Source: Opitutaceae bacterium
GTDB taxonomy: Bacteria; Verrucomicrobiota; Verrucomicrobiia; Opitutales; Opitutaceae
NCBI GenBank assembly: GCA_031254955.1
Contig: JAIRTK010000163.1
Span: 1 to 13,395 of the forward strand
DNA: 13,395 nucleotides
Direction: 5' to 3'
Shown: positions 1 to 7,200 of the stretch, in pieces
How the letters are laid out: the number at the start of each line of letters is the position of its first letter
How positions within the stretch are numbered: the stretch's first letter is position 1
Notes under the pieces: model-generated
Told to the model about the DNA's origin: nothing
Seen by the model: the letters and a program-made list of their open reading frames with translations, nothing else
The model's database searches: none
Position numbers and translations under genes: made by a program

Positions 1-1
1 C

Positions 2-241
2 AGCGTGCTCGCCAGCCTCTCCACGGGCCACGCCGCCGTGGTGGAACATCCCGACGGCAGCCTCCACCGCATCGACCCCGCCGGCCCTTGGACGACCCTC
101 GCCGCCCCCGCTCCGCCCCAGCGCCACCCGACGCCACCCGGCGCACCCAGCACATTCCGGCCTGTTCCTCGGCAAGCCGCGCCCGCTCCGCGCCACTCCG
201 CCCCGGCACCACCCCGCGCCACTCGATTCGACTCGAATTAA
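2..241 (+). CDS. C-terminal fragment of an unrecognised protein (5' end outside window)
   Basis: The frame is open from base 2 to a TAA at 239-241, so this is probably the end of a gene that begins to the left; the GTG at base 5 need not be a start. The first 30 or so residues (ASLSTGHAAVVEHPDGSLHR, then an IDPAGPWTTL stretch) look folded and faintly resemble a beta-propeller or repeat-strand edge. From about residue 34 the chain becomes a Pro/Ala/Arg-rich tail without recognisable structure. The last codons lie inside a 10-bp tandem repeat, so the stop may have been set by repeat growth. It sits 38 bp upstream of the Agl23-like gene on the same strand, and the two could be co-transcribed. 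I do not recognise the family. Coding status of the tail is uncertain. Confidence 0.45.
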   Translation, partial: SVLASLSTGHAAVVEHPDGSLHRIDPAGPWTTLAAPAPPQRHPTPPGAPSTFRPVPRQAAPAPRHSAPAPPRATRFDSN

Positions 242-270
242 GTCGAATTAAATCGAATTAAATCGAAAAC
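221..270 (+). repeat. 10-bp tandem repeat (five degenerate units)
   Basis: Five consecutive decamers read actcgattcg, actcgaatta, agtcgaatta, aatcgaatta, aatcgaaaac. The array spans the stop codon of the upstream ORF and most of the 38-bp gap before the next gene. It is AT-rich against a very GC-rich background. Ten bp is about one helical turn, so the TCGAATTA word would face the same side of the helix in each unit. A regulatory role is only inference. Confidence 0.75.
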
Positions 271-279
271 CGCCCGCGC

Positions 280-2616
280 ATGCACCCCACGACACCACTA
301 CCGCCCACGCCGTCGCCGCCGTCGTCGCCGCCGCCGCCGCCACCGACGATGACGCCCGCGCCACCGCCCACGCCACCGCCCGCGCCACCGCCCGCGCCGC
401 CGCCCGCGCCGCCGCCTCGTGCCCGTCGTCCGCTTGCGGTCCTTGCCCTCCTCTGCGTCCTCGCGCTCGCCGCGCTGCTCCGCCTCCCGCGTCTCGGCGA
501 ACGCCCGATGCACGCCGACGAAGCCGTGCAGGCCTACATTTTCGCCGACTTGCTGGAACACGGGAAATACCGCTACGACCCGGTGCATTACCACGGCCCG
601 CTGCCCCATTTCATCAACCTCCCGCTCATGCGCGCGCTCGGCGTCCAAAAACTGGATGCCCTGCAACCTTGGCAATTCCGCCTGCAACCCGTGTTCGCCG
701 GCCTGCTGCTCGTAGTCCTGGCCGCCTGTTGCGCCCAAAATCGTTCTCGTTCCTCGTTCTCGTTCTCGTTCTCTCAAAAAACCAAAACCGGGCCGCCAAA
801 ACCGCCCGCCCCGCCCTCCTCGCCCGCTCCCCTCGCCACCCTCGCTACTCCCTCCGCACCCGCCCGCCCTTCCACTCTTGCTCCTCTCTCCCCTCCCGCT
901 TCTCCCTCCGCCCTCCCTTCCGCCTCCACCCTCTCTCCCGCCCCCGCCCCCTCCGCCTTCTTGCCCGCCGCGCTGCTGGCGGCCTGCTCCCCGTTGCTCG
1001 TGTATTTCAGCCGCATGGCGATTCACGAAACCCTGCTCGCCTGCCTCGCGCTCGCCGTGCCGCTGGCGGTGGCGCGTTTTCTGGACACCCGGCGCGTCGG
1101 CTGGCTGCTCGCCGCCGGCGTCGCGCTCGGCGGCCTGCACGCCACCAAGGAAACCTGGAGCATCATCGCCTTCAGTTGGGCCGTCGCCGCGCTCGCCCTC
1201 GCCGGCCCGCGACGCCTCTGGCGGCTCCTGCGCGAAACCGGCGCGGCGCGCCTTGCGCTCGCCGCCGGCGTGGCGCTGGCGGTGTCGTTTCTGCTCCACT
1301 CGAATCTTGGACGGCATCCGCGCGGCTTCGCCGACGCGTGGCTGACGCTCTTTCAATACCGGACCGGCGGCGGACACGACAAGCCGTGGTCGTATTACCT
1401 GACCGACATCCTGACATTCCGTTTCGCCGGACGCGGCTGGCATGGCGAAGGCGCGCTGCTCCTCTTCGCCGCCCTCTCGCTATTTCAAATTTGCCGAATG
1501 CGGATTTGCCGAATGCGGAATGCGGAACGCGGAATGCGGAATGCCGGAGGCGGAGTGCCGAACACGAAATTACCGGTTGCAGAATTACCGAACACGGAAT
1601 TACCGAACACGGAACGCGGAATACGGAACGCGGAATTACCGATTGCGAAACGCGGAATGCGGAATGCGGAATTAAAAACCCATGCCCCCCAAGCCGCCTG
1701 CGATGACGCTGGCTCCATTCCGCAATCCTCAATCCTCAATCCGCAATCCTCATTTCTCATTCCGCATTCCGCAATTCCACATTCTGCATTCCGCATTCCG
1801 CAATCGGTAATTCCGCATTCGGCCCTGCCTGCCTTTCTCGCGCTGTCGTCGGTCGTGCAAATCGCGGTGTATTCCATCATCGCTTACAAGACGCCCTGGC
1901 TCATGCTCGTCCCCGTGGCGGGCCTCGTGCCGCTGGCCGGGTGCGGCTTTGCGTGGCTCACCCGCGGCGGCACCGACGGCGACACCGGCACAGGCACAGG
2001 CAACAGCAACGGCAACCCCGACACCGCTGCCGCCGCTGCCGCCGCTGCCGCGCCGAGACGCATCCCCCTTGCCGCCGCTTCCGGCGACCCCGTGCGTGCC
2101 GGCATCCATGCGCCCGCGCTACCCGCCGCTGCCTGCCGCGCCCTCGCCGTCGCTTGCCGCGCCCTCGCCGGCGGCACCTGTCGCACCCTCGCCGGTGCCG
2201 CCGCTGCGCTCGCGCTCGTGGTGCTTGGCAACGCCCCGCAACTCCGTGCCCTCGTCGGCGCCCGCGCCACCGACTCCGCGCTGCCCGTGGTTTATGCCCC
2301 CACGCTGCCCGGCGCCGATGCCGCGCTGCGCGCCGCCGTCGCGACGCTCAAGCCCGGCGAACTCGCCGCCGTGATCGGCGACGACTACTGGCCCCTCCCT
2401 TGGTATTTCCGCGCCCGCCGCGATGCCACCGGCTATTACGAGGCGACCGAGGCGCCGGGCGACCTGAGGCCGTTTGCCCTCGTCATCCGCTGCGGCTACG
2501 CGCCGCTCGCGCCACCCGCGCCGTTCGTGCACCTCGCGCACCCCGCGCTGCTCGCGCATCCTGGCGATGTCCTCGTCGAACTCCGCCCCGGCTACCATGC
2601 GCGCATCGCGAAATGA
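280..2616 (+). CDS. Agl23-like polytopic membrane glycosyltransferase (GT-C fold) with in-frame low-complexity insertions
   Basis: Probable membrane protein of the 'flippase activity-associated protein Agl23' (TIGR03663) / PMT-like GT-C group, expected to handle polyprenyl-phosphate-linked sugars at the outer face of the inner membrane. Seen: a first hydrophobic helix at about 51-67, then the GT-C acidic pair in HADEAVQAY (D80, E81), the family-typical RYDPVHYHGPLPHF at 98-111, several membrane helices between about 137 and 403, YKTPWLM at 536-542, a last helix near 640, and WPLPWYFR at 704-711 in the C-terminal soluble part. At 778 residues it is longer than I expect for the family. The excess sits in a poly-Pro N-terminus (1-46), a Ser/Pro segment (153-224), a heptamer-repeat segment (405-515) and a Gly/Thr/Ala segment (561-635), all outside the conserved motifs and mostly in predicted loops. 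The start is uncertain: no Shine-Dalgarno sequence precedes ATG 280, and an in-frame ATG at 349 would shorten the proline tail. The general family call is solid; the exact substrate is unknown. Confidence 0.82.
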   Translation: MHPTTPLPPTPSPPSSPPPPPPTMTPAPPPTPPPAPPPAPPPAPPPRARRPLAVLALLCVLALAALLRLPRLGERPMHADEAVQAYIFADLLEHGKYRYDPVHYHGPLPHFINLPLMRALGVQKLDALQPWQFRLQPVFAGLLLVVLAACCAQNRSRSSFSFSFSQKTKTGPPKPPAPPSSPAPLATLATPSAPARPSTLAPLSPPASPSALPSASTLSPAPAPSAFLPAALLAACSPLLVYFSRMAIHETLLACLALAVPLAVARFLDTRRVGWLLAAGVALGGLHATKETWSIIAFSWAVAALALAGPRRLWRLLRETGAARLALAAGVALAVSFLLHSNLGRHPRGFADAWLTLFQYRTGGGHDKPWSYYLTDILTFRFAGRGWHGEGALLLFAALSLFQICRMRICRMRNAERGMRNAGGGVPNTKLPVAELPNTELPNTERGIRNAELPIAKRGMRNAELKTHAPQAACDDAGSIPQSSILNPQSSFLIPHSAIPHSAFRIPQSVIPHSALPAFLALSSVVQIAVYSIIAYKTPWLMLVPVAGLVPLAGCGFAWLTRGGTDGDTGTGTGNSNGNPDTAAAAAAAAAPRRIPLAAASGDPVRAGIHAPALPAAACRALAVACRALAGGTCRTLAGAAAALALVVLGNAPQLRALVGARATDSALPVVYAPTLPGADAALRAAVATLKPGELAAVIGDDYWPLPWYFRARRDATGYYEATEAPGDLRPFALVIRCGYAPLAPPAPFVHLAHPALLAHPGDVLVELRPGYHARIAK
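741..775 (+). repeat. TTCTCG hexanucleotide repeat inside the Agl23-like gene
   Basis: About six near-perfect copies of the hexamer (tcgttctcgttcctcgttct and onward) encode a Ser/Arg then Ser/Phe run (RSRSSFSFSFS) right after a membrane helix. The same word forms the left arm of the intergenic inverted repeat at 3524-3934. It opens a pyrimidine-rich stretch, to about 950, that encodes a Pro/Ser/Ala loop. Confidence 0.8.
1486..1822 (+). repeat. Heptanucleotide repeat block (GGAATGC / ATTCCGC) with inverted arms, in coding sequence
   Basis: The left part (about 1494-1676) is built from degenerate 7-nt units, mainly ggaatgc, ggaacgc and ggaatta with ccgaaca. The right part (about 1709-1822) is built from the complementary units attccgc, aatccgc and aatcctc. 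Because 7 is not divisible by 3, each part reads as a 7-residue cycle, GMRNAEC-like on the left and IPHSAFR/NPQSSIL-like on the right. The block lies in the Agl23-like gene without a stop codon. An exact 18-bp inverted pair occurs at 1630-1647 (gcggaattaccgattgcg) and 1799-1816, and similarity continues inward for about 19 bp with three mismatches. Confidence 0.85.
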
Positions 2617-2688
2617 TCCGCGCCGGCATGTATTAATCACCGAGGTTACGCGGAGGCGTCGGTCGTAGCGCGTCCCCTCATTTCCTGA

Positions 2689-2759
2689 TTATTCTGTCGC
2701 ATGGGAAACAATCCTTTGGCGCGGGAGCGCCGGTCCTCTTGCGGTTGCGAACAGAATAA
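2689..2759. repeat. Nested inverted repeats around a GGCGC hairpin
   Basis: Outer arms are ttattctgt (2689-2697) and acagaataa (2751-2759), an exact 9-bp inverted pair. Inside is ggcgcgggagcgcc (2718-2731), a 5-bp stem with a 4-nt loop. The nested layout is typical of a small palindromic intergenic unit. Confidence 0.5.
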
Positions 2760-2830
2760 ACCGAAAAGGCTCTATAATACCCTTTGCGAATGGAAATCAC
2801 ACTATGGAAGCCGTTAATGAAGACGTTAAG

Positions 2831-2896
2831 GGTAGGGCGAGGCGTCCCGCCGAGCCGTGTGAAGCACTCGCGGCTCGGTGGGATGCCTGCCCTACC
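2831..2896 (+). repeat. 66-bp imperfect palindrome (long hairpin)
   Basis: The left arm 2831-2857 begins ggtagggcgaggcgtcccgc and the right arm 2871-2896 ends gatgcctgccctacc. The arms match at 24 of 26 positions with one extra base on the left and a 13-nt loop (2858-2870). In a plus-strand transcript both mismatches become G-U wobble pairs, so the RNA stem would be paired throughout except for one bulge. Confidence 0.75.
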
Positions 2897-2961
2897 TGAA
2901 GGGGAATTTTTGTCTGCTAAGGGTTTTATACCCATTTCCAATGAGAATCACTCTTTTGCAA

Positions 2962-2981
2962 GGGCGTCGCTTGCGACGCCC
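2962..2981. repeat. 20-bp near-perfect palindrome, first of a pair
   Basis: gggcgtcgcttgcgacgccc consists of two exact 9-bp arms around TT. It lies 25 bp before a sister palindrome that differs mainly at the inner stem bases. Confidence 0.8.
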
Positions 2982-3006
2982 GGCTTGATAACCGTGCTCC
3001 AGCAAC

Positions 3007-3026
3007 GGGCTTCGCAAGCGAAGCCC
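3007..3026. repeat. 20-bp near-perfect palindrome, second of a pair
   Basis: gggcttcgcaagcgaagccc consists of two exact 9-bp arms around AA. Compared with the unit at 2962-2981, the outer GGGC/GCCC and inner CGC/GCG are kept while G-T becomes T-T with a matching change in the other arm. The paired change keeps the stem. Confidence 0.8.
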
Positions 3027-3095
3027 CTACATGGCTCTGCTTCCAAAGTGTGCTTTTCACTGGGAAAGGGTGTTACGCGTCGCCTCTGTCGTAGC

Positions 3096-3113
3096 GCAGA
3101 CTTCCAAGTCTGC
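3096..3113. repeat. 18-bp palindrome GCAGACTT-CC-AAGTCTGC
   Basis: Two exact 8-bp arms around CC, directly after the gtcgtagcgc word that also occurs at 2662-2671. No gene follows on either strand within 1 kb, so a terminator role is unlikely. Confidence 0.75.
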
Positions 3114-3523
3114 TGCATTTTAGGCAGGCGTTGCGTGCTCAGCGGGGGTGGTTTCGAGCGAAGCGAAAAGTTTGCAATCTGCGTTACGGCGGCAGTGCGT
3201 AACCTCGGTTGGGAAGAAAAAAGTTTTCTCCGTTGCCCGGCGATTTGATGGATGGCATTATCATGATAGATAGGGTGTTCTGTTTTAAAAGGGCGCGGCT
3301 TGGCGGGCTGGCGCGCGGGTTTGGACGCATCAGGTCAACGGTAAACCAACGTGATTCTTGCGGGAGTGGTCGGCTTCTTTTGAAATGCGCACGTCATTCA
3401 CGCCACATCCCTGAAGGAGTTTCCCCTTCCGTCCATGTTTTTCCCCTTCACCAGATTCTCCCCGGCTCTCGTCGTTGCAGCCTCCCATGCTTGGGGGGCC
3501 TTCCCCTGCGCGTGCCCTCCTCC

Positions 3524-3934
3524 CTCCTTCTCGTTCTCGTTCTCTTTCTCGTTCTCGTTCTCTTCTTTTTCCCCTTCTTCGCTTTCTTTCTCTTCCTCGT
3601 CCGCGTCCCCTTCCTCCTTCCCTTCCGCGTCCTCTTCCCCGCCCTCTTTTTCCTCCTTATCCTCTTTCTTCTTTCCTCTTCCTCTTTCTCTTTCTCTTTT
3701 TTCCGCGCCCTTCCTTTTTCATCGCTTGGCGGTGTCGCCGGGGGAGAAAGGGGATGGGAAATGCCAAGAGGGCGGAAATGGGAAATGCCGGGAGGGCGGG
3801 AATGGGAAATGCCAGGAGAAAGAGAACGGGAAAGAGAATGAAGACGGGAAATGCCAAGAGAAAGATAAAGATAAAGAGGAAAGAGGAAAGAAGGAGAGAA
3901 CGAGAACGAGAAAGAGAACGAGAACGATAAGGAG
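3524..3934. repeat. Purine/pyrimidine inverted-repeat element with 40-bp arms
   Basis: The left arm 3524-3563 is pyrimidine-only apart from G in the TTCTCG hexamers; the right arm 3895-3934 is its reverse complement at 39 of 40 positions, including an exact 33-bp core (3531-3563 with 3895-3927). The same off-pattern TTCTCT unit sits at the same place in both arms. Between them the sequence stays pyrimidine-rich to about 3720 and purine-rich from about 3741, with 24-bp tandem repeats at 3754-3825. All six frames are largely open only because the sequence is simple; no protein is supported. The mirror-like homopurine/homopyrimidine tracts could adopt hairpin, cruciform or triplex structures. 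Confidence 0.8.
3754..3825 (+). repeat. Three 24-bp tandem repeats with a degenerate fourth copy
   Basis: Units start at 3754, 3778 and 3802, each beginning atgggaaatgcc and continuing with a GAGGGCGG-like tail that decays to GAGAAAG in the third. A partial copy (acgggaaatgccaagag) begins at 3844. The array lies inside the inverted-repeat element, on its purine side. Confidence 0.8.
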
Positions 3935-4122
3935 GGGAGATGCCATCTCGGACGCCTTCTCCGTTCCCACTCCCGCTTGCGCGTCCGCGTCCGGTTGCGA
4001 ACGGGAATGTTACCAGTAAACACCCAAAACCCGCCTCCCCTCATACCCAAAAACAGCCCACTTTCTCCCACCTCACACCCGAAAACCTCACACCCGAAAC
4101 CGTCCTCACTTTCCCCCACCTC

Positions 4123-4220
4123 CCTCCTCCCTCCTCTCCGCCTCCCCATCTCCCCATCACACCGACCTCCCGCCTCCCTCCTCCCCACCTCCCCATCTTC
4201 CCCCATCACACCGACCTCCC
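4123..4220 (+). repeat. C-rich direct duplication, about 49-bp period
   Basis: Two adjacent copies (4123-4171 and 4172-4220) end in the identical 20-mer ccccatcacaccgacctccc at 4152-4171 and 4201-4220. The upstream halves are similar CCTCC-rich sequence with a 2-base insertion. The tract is almost free of G and ends 46 bp before the autotransporter start, so it lies in its probable 5' untranslated region or promoter. Confidence 0.75.
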
Positions 4221-4265
4221 CCGCCCCCCTCCCTTCTCACTCGAAACCCAGTCCCTCCCCTCCTC

Positions 4266-7200
4266 ATGCGTATCATGCAAACTCTTAAAAACGAATTTTC
4301 CGCGACCAAGGCGGTTTTCACGTGCCTGCCCCTGATGCTGACCCTGGCCCTGATGCTCGCCCTTGGCGGCGCGGCTTGGGGGCAGACGGTGATGGACGTG
4401 GACCGGAACCGCTTCGAGAACGCCCGCATCACCACGTCCGGCACCTACACCGTCAACGTTTACGACGGCATCACCTACACCTACCAGAACAACCGATGGT
4501 TCACCAACACGGAGGGCGGCGGCGCGCTCTATGTCTCGAACGGCGTGTTCACCCTCGGCCCGGTGGACGGCGGCACGGGCCGGACCGTGTTCATCGACAA
4601 TCAAGCCCGGCGCGGCGGCGCCCTCACCGTGGCCTCCAACGCCCGCGCCTTCCTCACCAACGTCCGCTTCGGCTCCCTCGTCGATGCGGCCTCCGGCAAC
4701 CGCAGCCTCGGCGACCACGGCGGCGCCATCAACCTGCCCGGCGGCAGCGCCTCCCTCACCCTCCGCAACGCCGAGTTCTACCGCAACGCCGCCGAGCGCG
4801 GCACGCCGCCCGGCGGCACCTCGCCCGGCGGCGGCTTCGGCGGCGCCATCTACGCCATCGGCAGCGGCACGCTCGAAATCCACGACTCGCTCTTCGGCGC
4901 CCGCGACCGCCCCGACCCGGCGGATTTTTTCAGCAACGACTTCACCGCGCCCGCCGCCGGCTCCGCCGTCGATCGCGGCACCGGCAACTGGGCCATCGAC
5001 GGCCACGGCGGCGCCATCGGCTCCTTTGCCGCCGCCTCCAACCGCATTTTCATCTACAACTCCCAATTTTACCACAACACCGCCGCCCGCGCCTCCCTCG
5101 ACCTCCACGGCAACGGCGGCGCCATCGCGCTGGGCAACTCCGGCGGCAACCAGCAAGCCCTCATCGTGGACTCGCTCTTTCACGGCAACCGCTCCCGCGG
5201 CGGCACCATCGGCGGCGGCGCCCTCTTCGCGGACAGCGCCGGCGTCGTCTTCACCGTCAAGGACTCCGTTTTCACCGACAACATCGCCACCAACAACGGC
5301 GGCGCCATTAACATAAACAACGGCACCCTCAACCTCATCGCCACCCGCGACCTCCTCTACGAAGGCAACTACGCCGCCACCGGCATCACCAATTCCACCC
5401 CCTCCGCCGGCAAGGGCGGCTTCCTCTATCTGGCCGCCGCCGCCGCCGCCAACATCGACATCGCCCCCGGCGCCACCCTCACCATCGGCGGCACCGCCGA
5501 CACCGCACGCGACACCCTCGCCGCCGCCGCCACCACCACCGGCGTCATCAACATAAACTCCGGCTCCGCCGGCGGCGACACCGGCGGCACGCTCCTCCTC
5601 CACGGCTCCAGCACCAACGTCAACAGGGCGCTGCTCATCCACGCGGGCCGCGTCCTGCTCGGCGGCACCGACGCGCGCCTCACCGGCAACAACACCGTCA
5701 CGGTCAAGGCCGGCGGCACCTACGGCGGCATCGGCATCACCCATAACGTCCTCGTCGAAAACGGCGGCGTTTATCAAGTCGGCCTCGAAACCACCGGCGA
5801 CGGCGCCGGCCTCGCCGGACGCTTCATGGATGCCAGCGGCACCCTCAACCTCGCCGGCGGCGCCACCCTCACCGGCCACGGCTTCATCGGCAGCGCCACC
5901 AACCCCGACACGGTTTACACCAACGCCATCACCCTCGGCGCCGCCGCCGGCGACTGGATCACCGCCAGCGTCCTCGCCAGCGCCACCCTCCAAATCAACA
6001 GCGGCACCGCCGCCATCACCGGCCCCGGCGGCCTCGTCAAAACCGGCGAAGGCACCCTCAGCCTTTGGCGCACGGGCAGCTACACCGGCGGCGTCCGCCT
6101 GGAACAAGGCGCCATCCACCTCCACAACGCCGACGGCCTCGGCACCGGCACCCTCGGCATCACCGGCACCGCCGCCGCCATCGTCTTTGGCACCGGCATG
6201 GACATTACCAATGCCATCGACATCGCCGCCGGCGCCTCCGTCAGACTCACGAATGACAACGGCGCCGTCTCCCTGGCGGGCGCGCCGCTCACCGGCGCCG
6301 GCCTCATGGAAAAAACCGGCGTCAGCGAACTCATGCTCAACGCCGGCGCCTCCGCCTTCACCGGCACCGTCCTCATCAGCCAAGGCATCCTCTCCGCCTC
6401 CGGCGACGGCATCAGCGCCGCCTCCGACGTGCGCTTCGGCGGAATCGACGCCGCCACCTACGCCGGCAATCTCGTCCGCTCCGCCGGCCAGTCGCTCGCC
6501 GGAAGCGGCAGCATCAACGGCAACCTCACCCTGAACAACGCCCGCCTTTCCTTCGACCTTCGCAACACCAACGACGGCGCCCCCGACAACGCCGACCGCT
6601 TCCTCGTCTCCGGCTCGCTCACCAGCGCCGGCGACACCCGCATCAACCTCGACAACGTGGGCAACCGCGCCACCTACACCCTCCTCGTTGCCGCCGACCT
6701 CTCCGGCCTGACCCCCGCGCACTTCTCCGTCGCCACCGTCAACGGCGAGCCGCTCACCCACCGCTACGACCCGCTCCTCGAAACCGAGACCGTGGCCTCC
6801 GGCACCGCCCTCGTCGTCAGCCCCGGCGTGCGCAACCTCCGCATGGCCTGGGCGGGAGGCGACACCGCCGCGCCCGCCGCGTGGGACACCGCCGCCGGCA
6901 ACTGGTCCGAGTCCTCCGGCGAACACTACTTCCGGCACGGCGACAGCGCGGCCTTCGGCCCGACGGCGTCGGGCGCCGTCGCCATCGACACGGCGGGCGT
7001 GACCATCGGCGACCTCGCCGTCGAAACCGCCGCCGGGCGCACGCTCGCCTTCACCGGCGGCGGCATCACCGGCACGAATGCGTTGACCGATTCCAACCGT
7101 CACGACACCAACGCGGACGGCCAAGTTTACCTTGGCGGCGGCTCGACCGCCACGGTGAACGGCAGACTCGTCAAGACCGGCGAAGGCACGCTCGTGCTGG

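Larger units (their letters stand above)
2639..3209. mobile_element. Candidate non-autonomous element: 571 bp with 13-bp terminal inverted repeats
   Basis: The left end is accgaggttacgc (2639-2651) and the right end is its exact reverse complement, gcgtaacctcggt (3197-3209). Between them lie several compact palindromes and a 26-27-bp imperfect direct repeat (2645-2671 and 3072-3097, sharing gttacgcg and gtcgtagcgc). No transposase is encoded inside. No clear target-site duplication flanks the ends (left flank taatc, right flank tggga). It could be a MITE-like unit, or a mosaic of nested short repeats whose ends match because the same small repeat was inserted twice. Confidence 0.4.
2617..4265. 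other. 1.65-kb repeat-rich region without a convincing gene
   Basis: Open frames exist here, but none has a plausible protein composition. They translate palindromes (2639-3209) or simple purine/pyrimidine tracts (3520-3935). From left to right it holds a hairpin-rich segment with inverted ends, a short plain stretch (about 3210-3500) in which I see nothing definite, a pyrimidine arm, 24-bp tandem repeats, a purine arm, and a C-rich duplicated tract up to the autotransporter start. No tRNA, rRNA or known riboswitch was recognised. A perfect TATAAT at 2773-2778 has no good -35 box and no gene behind it. Confidence 0.7.

Noticed and set aside
298..1443. 381-codon minus-strand frame opposite the Agl23-like gene
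   Set aside because: Arg/Gly-rich product mirroring the poly-Pro and GC-rich codons of the real gene.
2773..2778. Perfect TATAAT box
   Set aside because: No -35 element at the right distance and no gene follows. It could serve a small RNA, but nothing else supports that.
2784..3248. 154-codon plus-strand frame in the hairpin-rich region
   Set aside because: It translates successive palindromes (for example GRGVPPSR and SADFQVCC) and has no folded-protein character. Repeats explain it better.
3754..3861. CRISPR array
   Set aside because: The 24-bp units are directly adjacent, without unique spacers, and no cas gene is present.
3435..4209. Several overlapping frames in the purine/pyrimidine element
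   Set aside because: All frames are open because the sequence is simple. Products are Ser/Phe, Arg/Lys/Glu or Pro runs.
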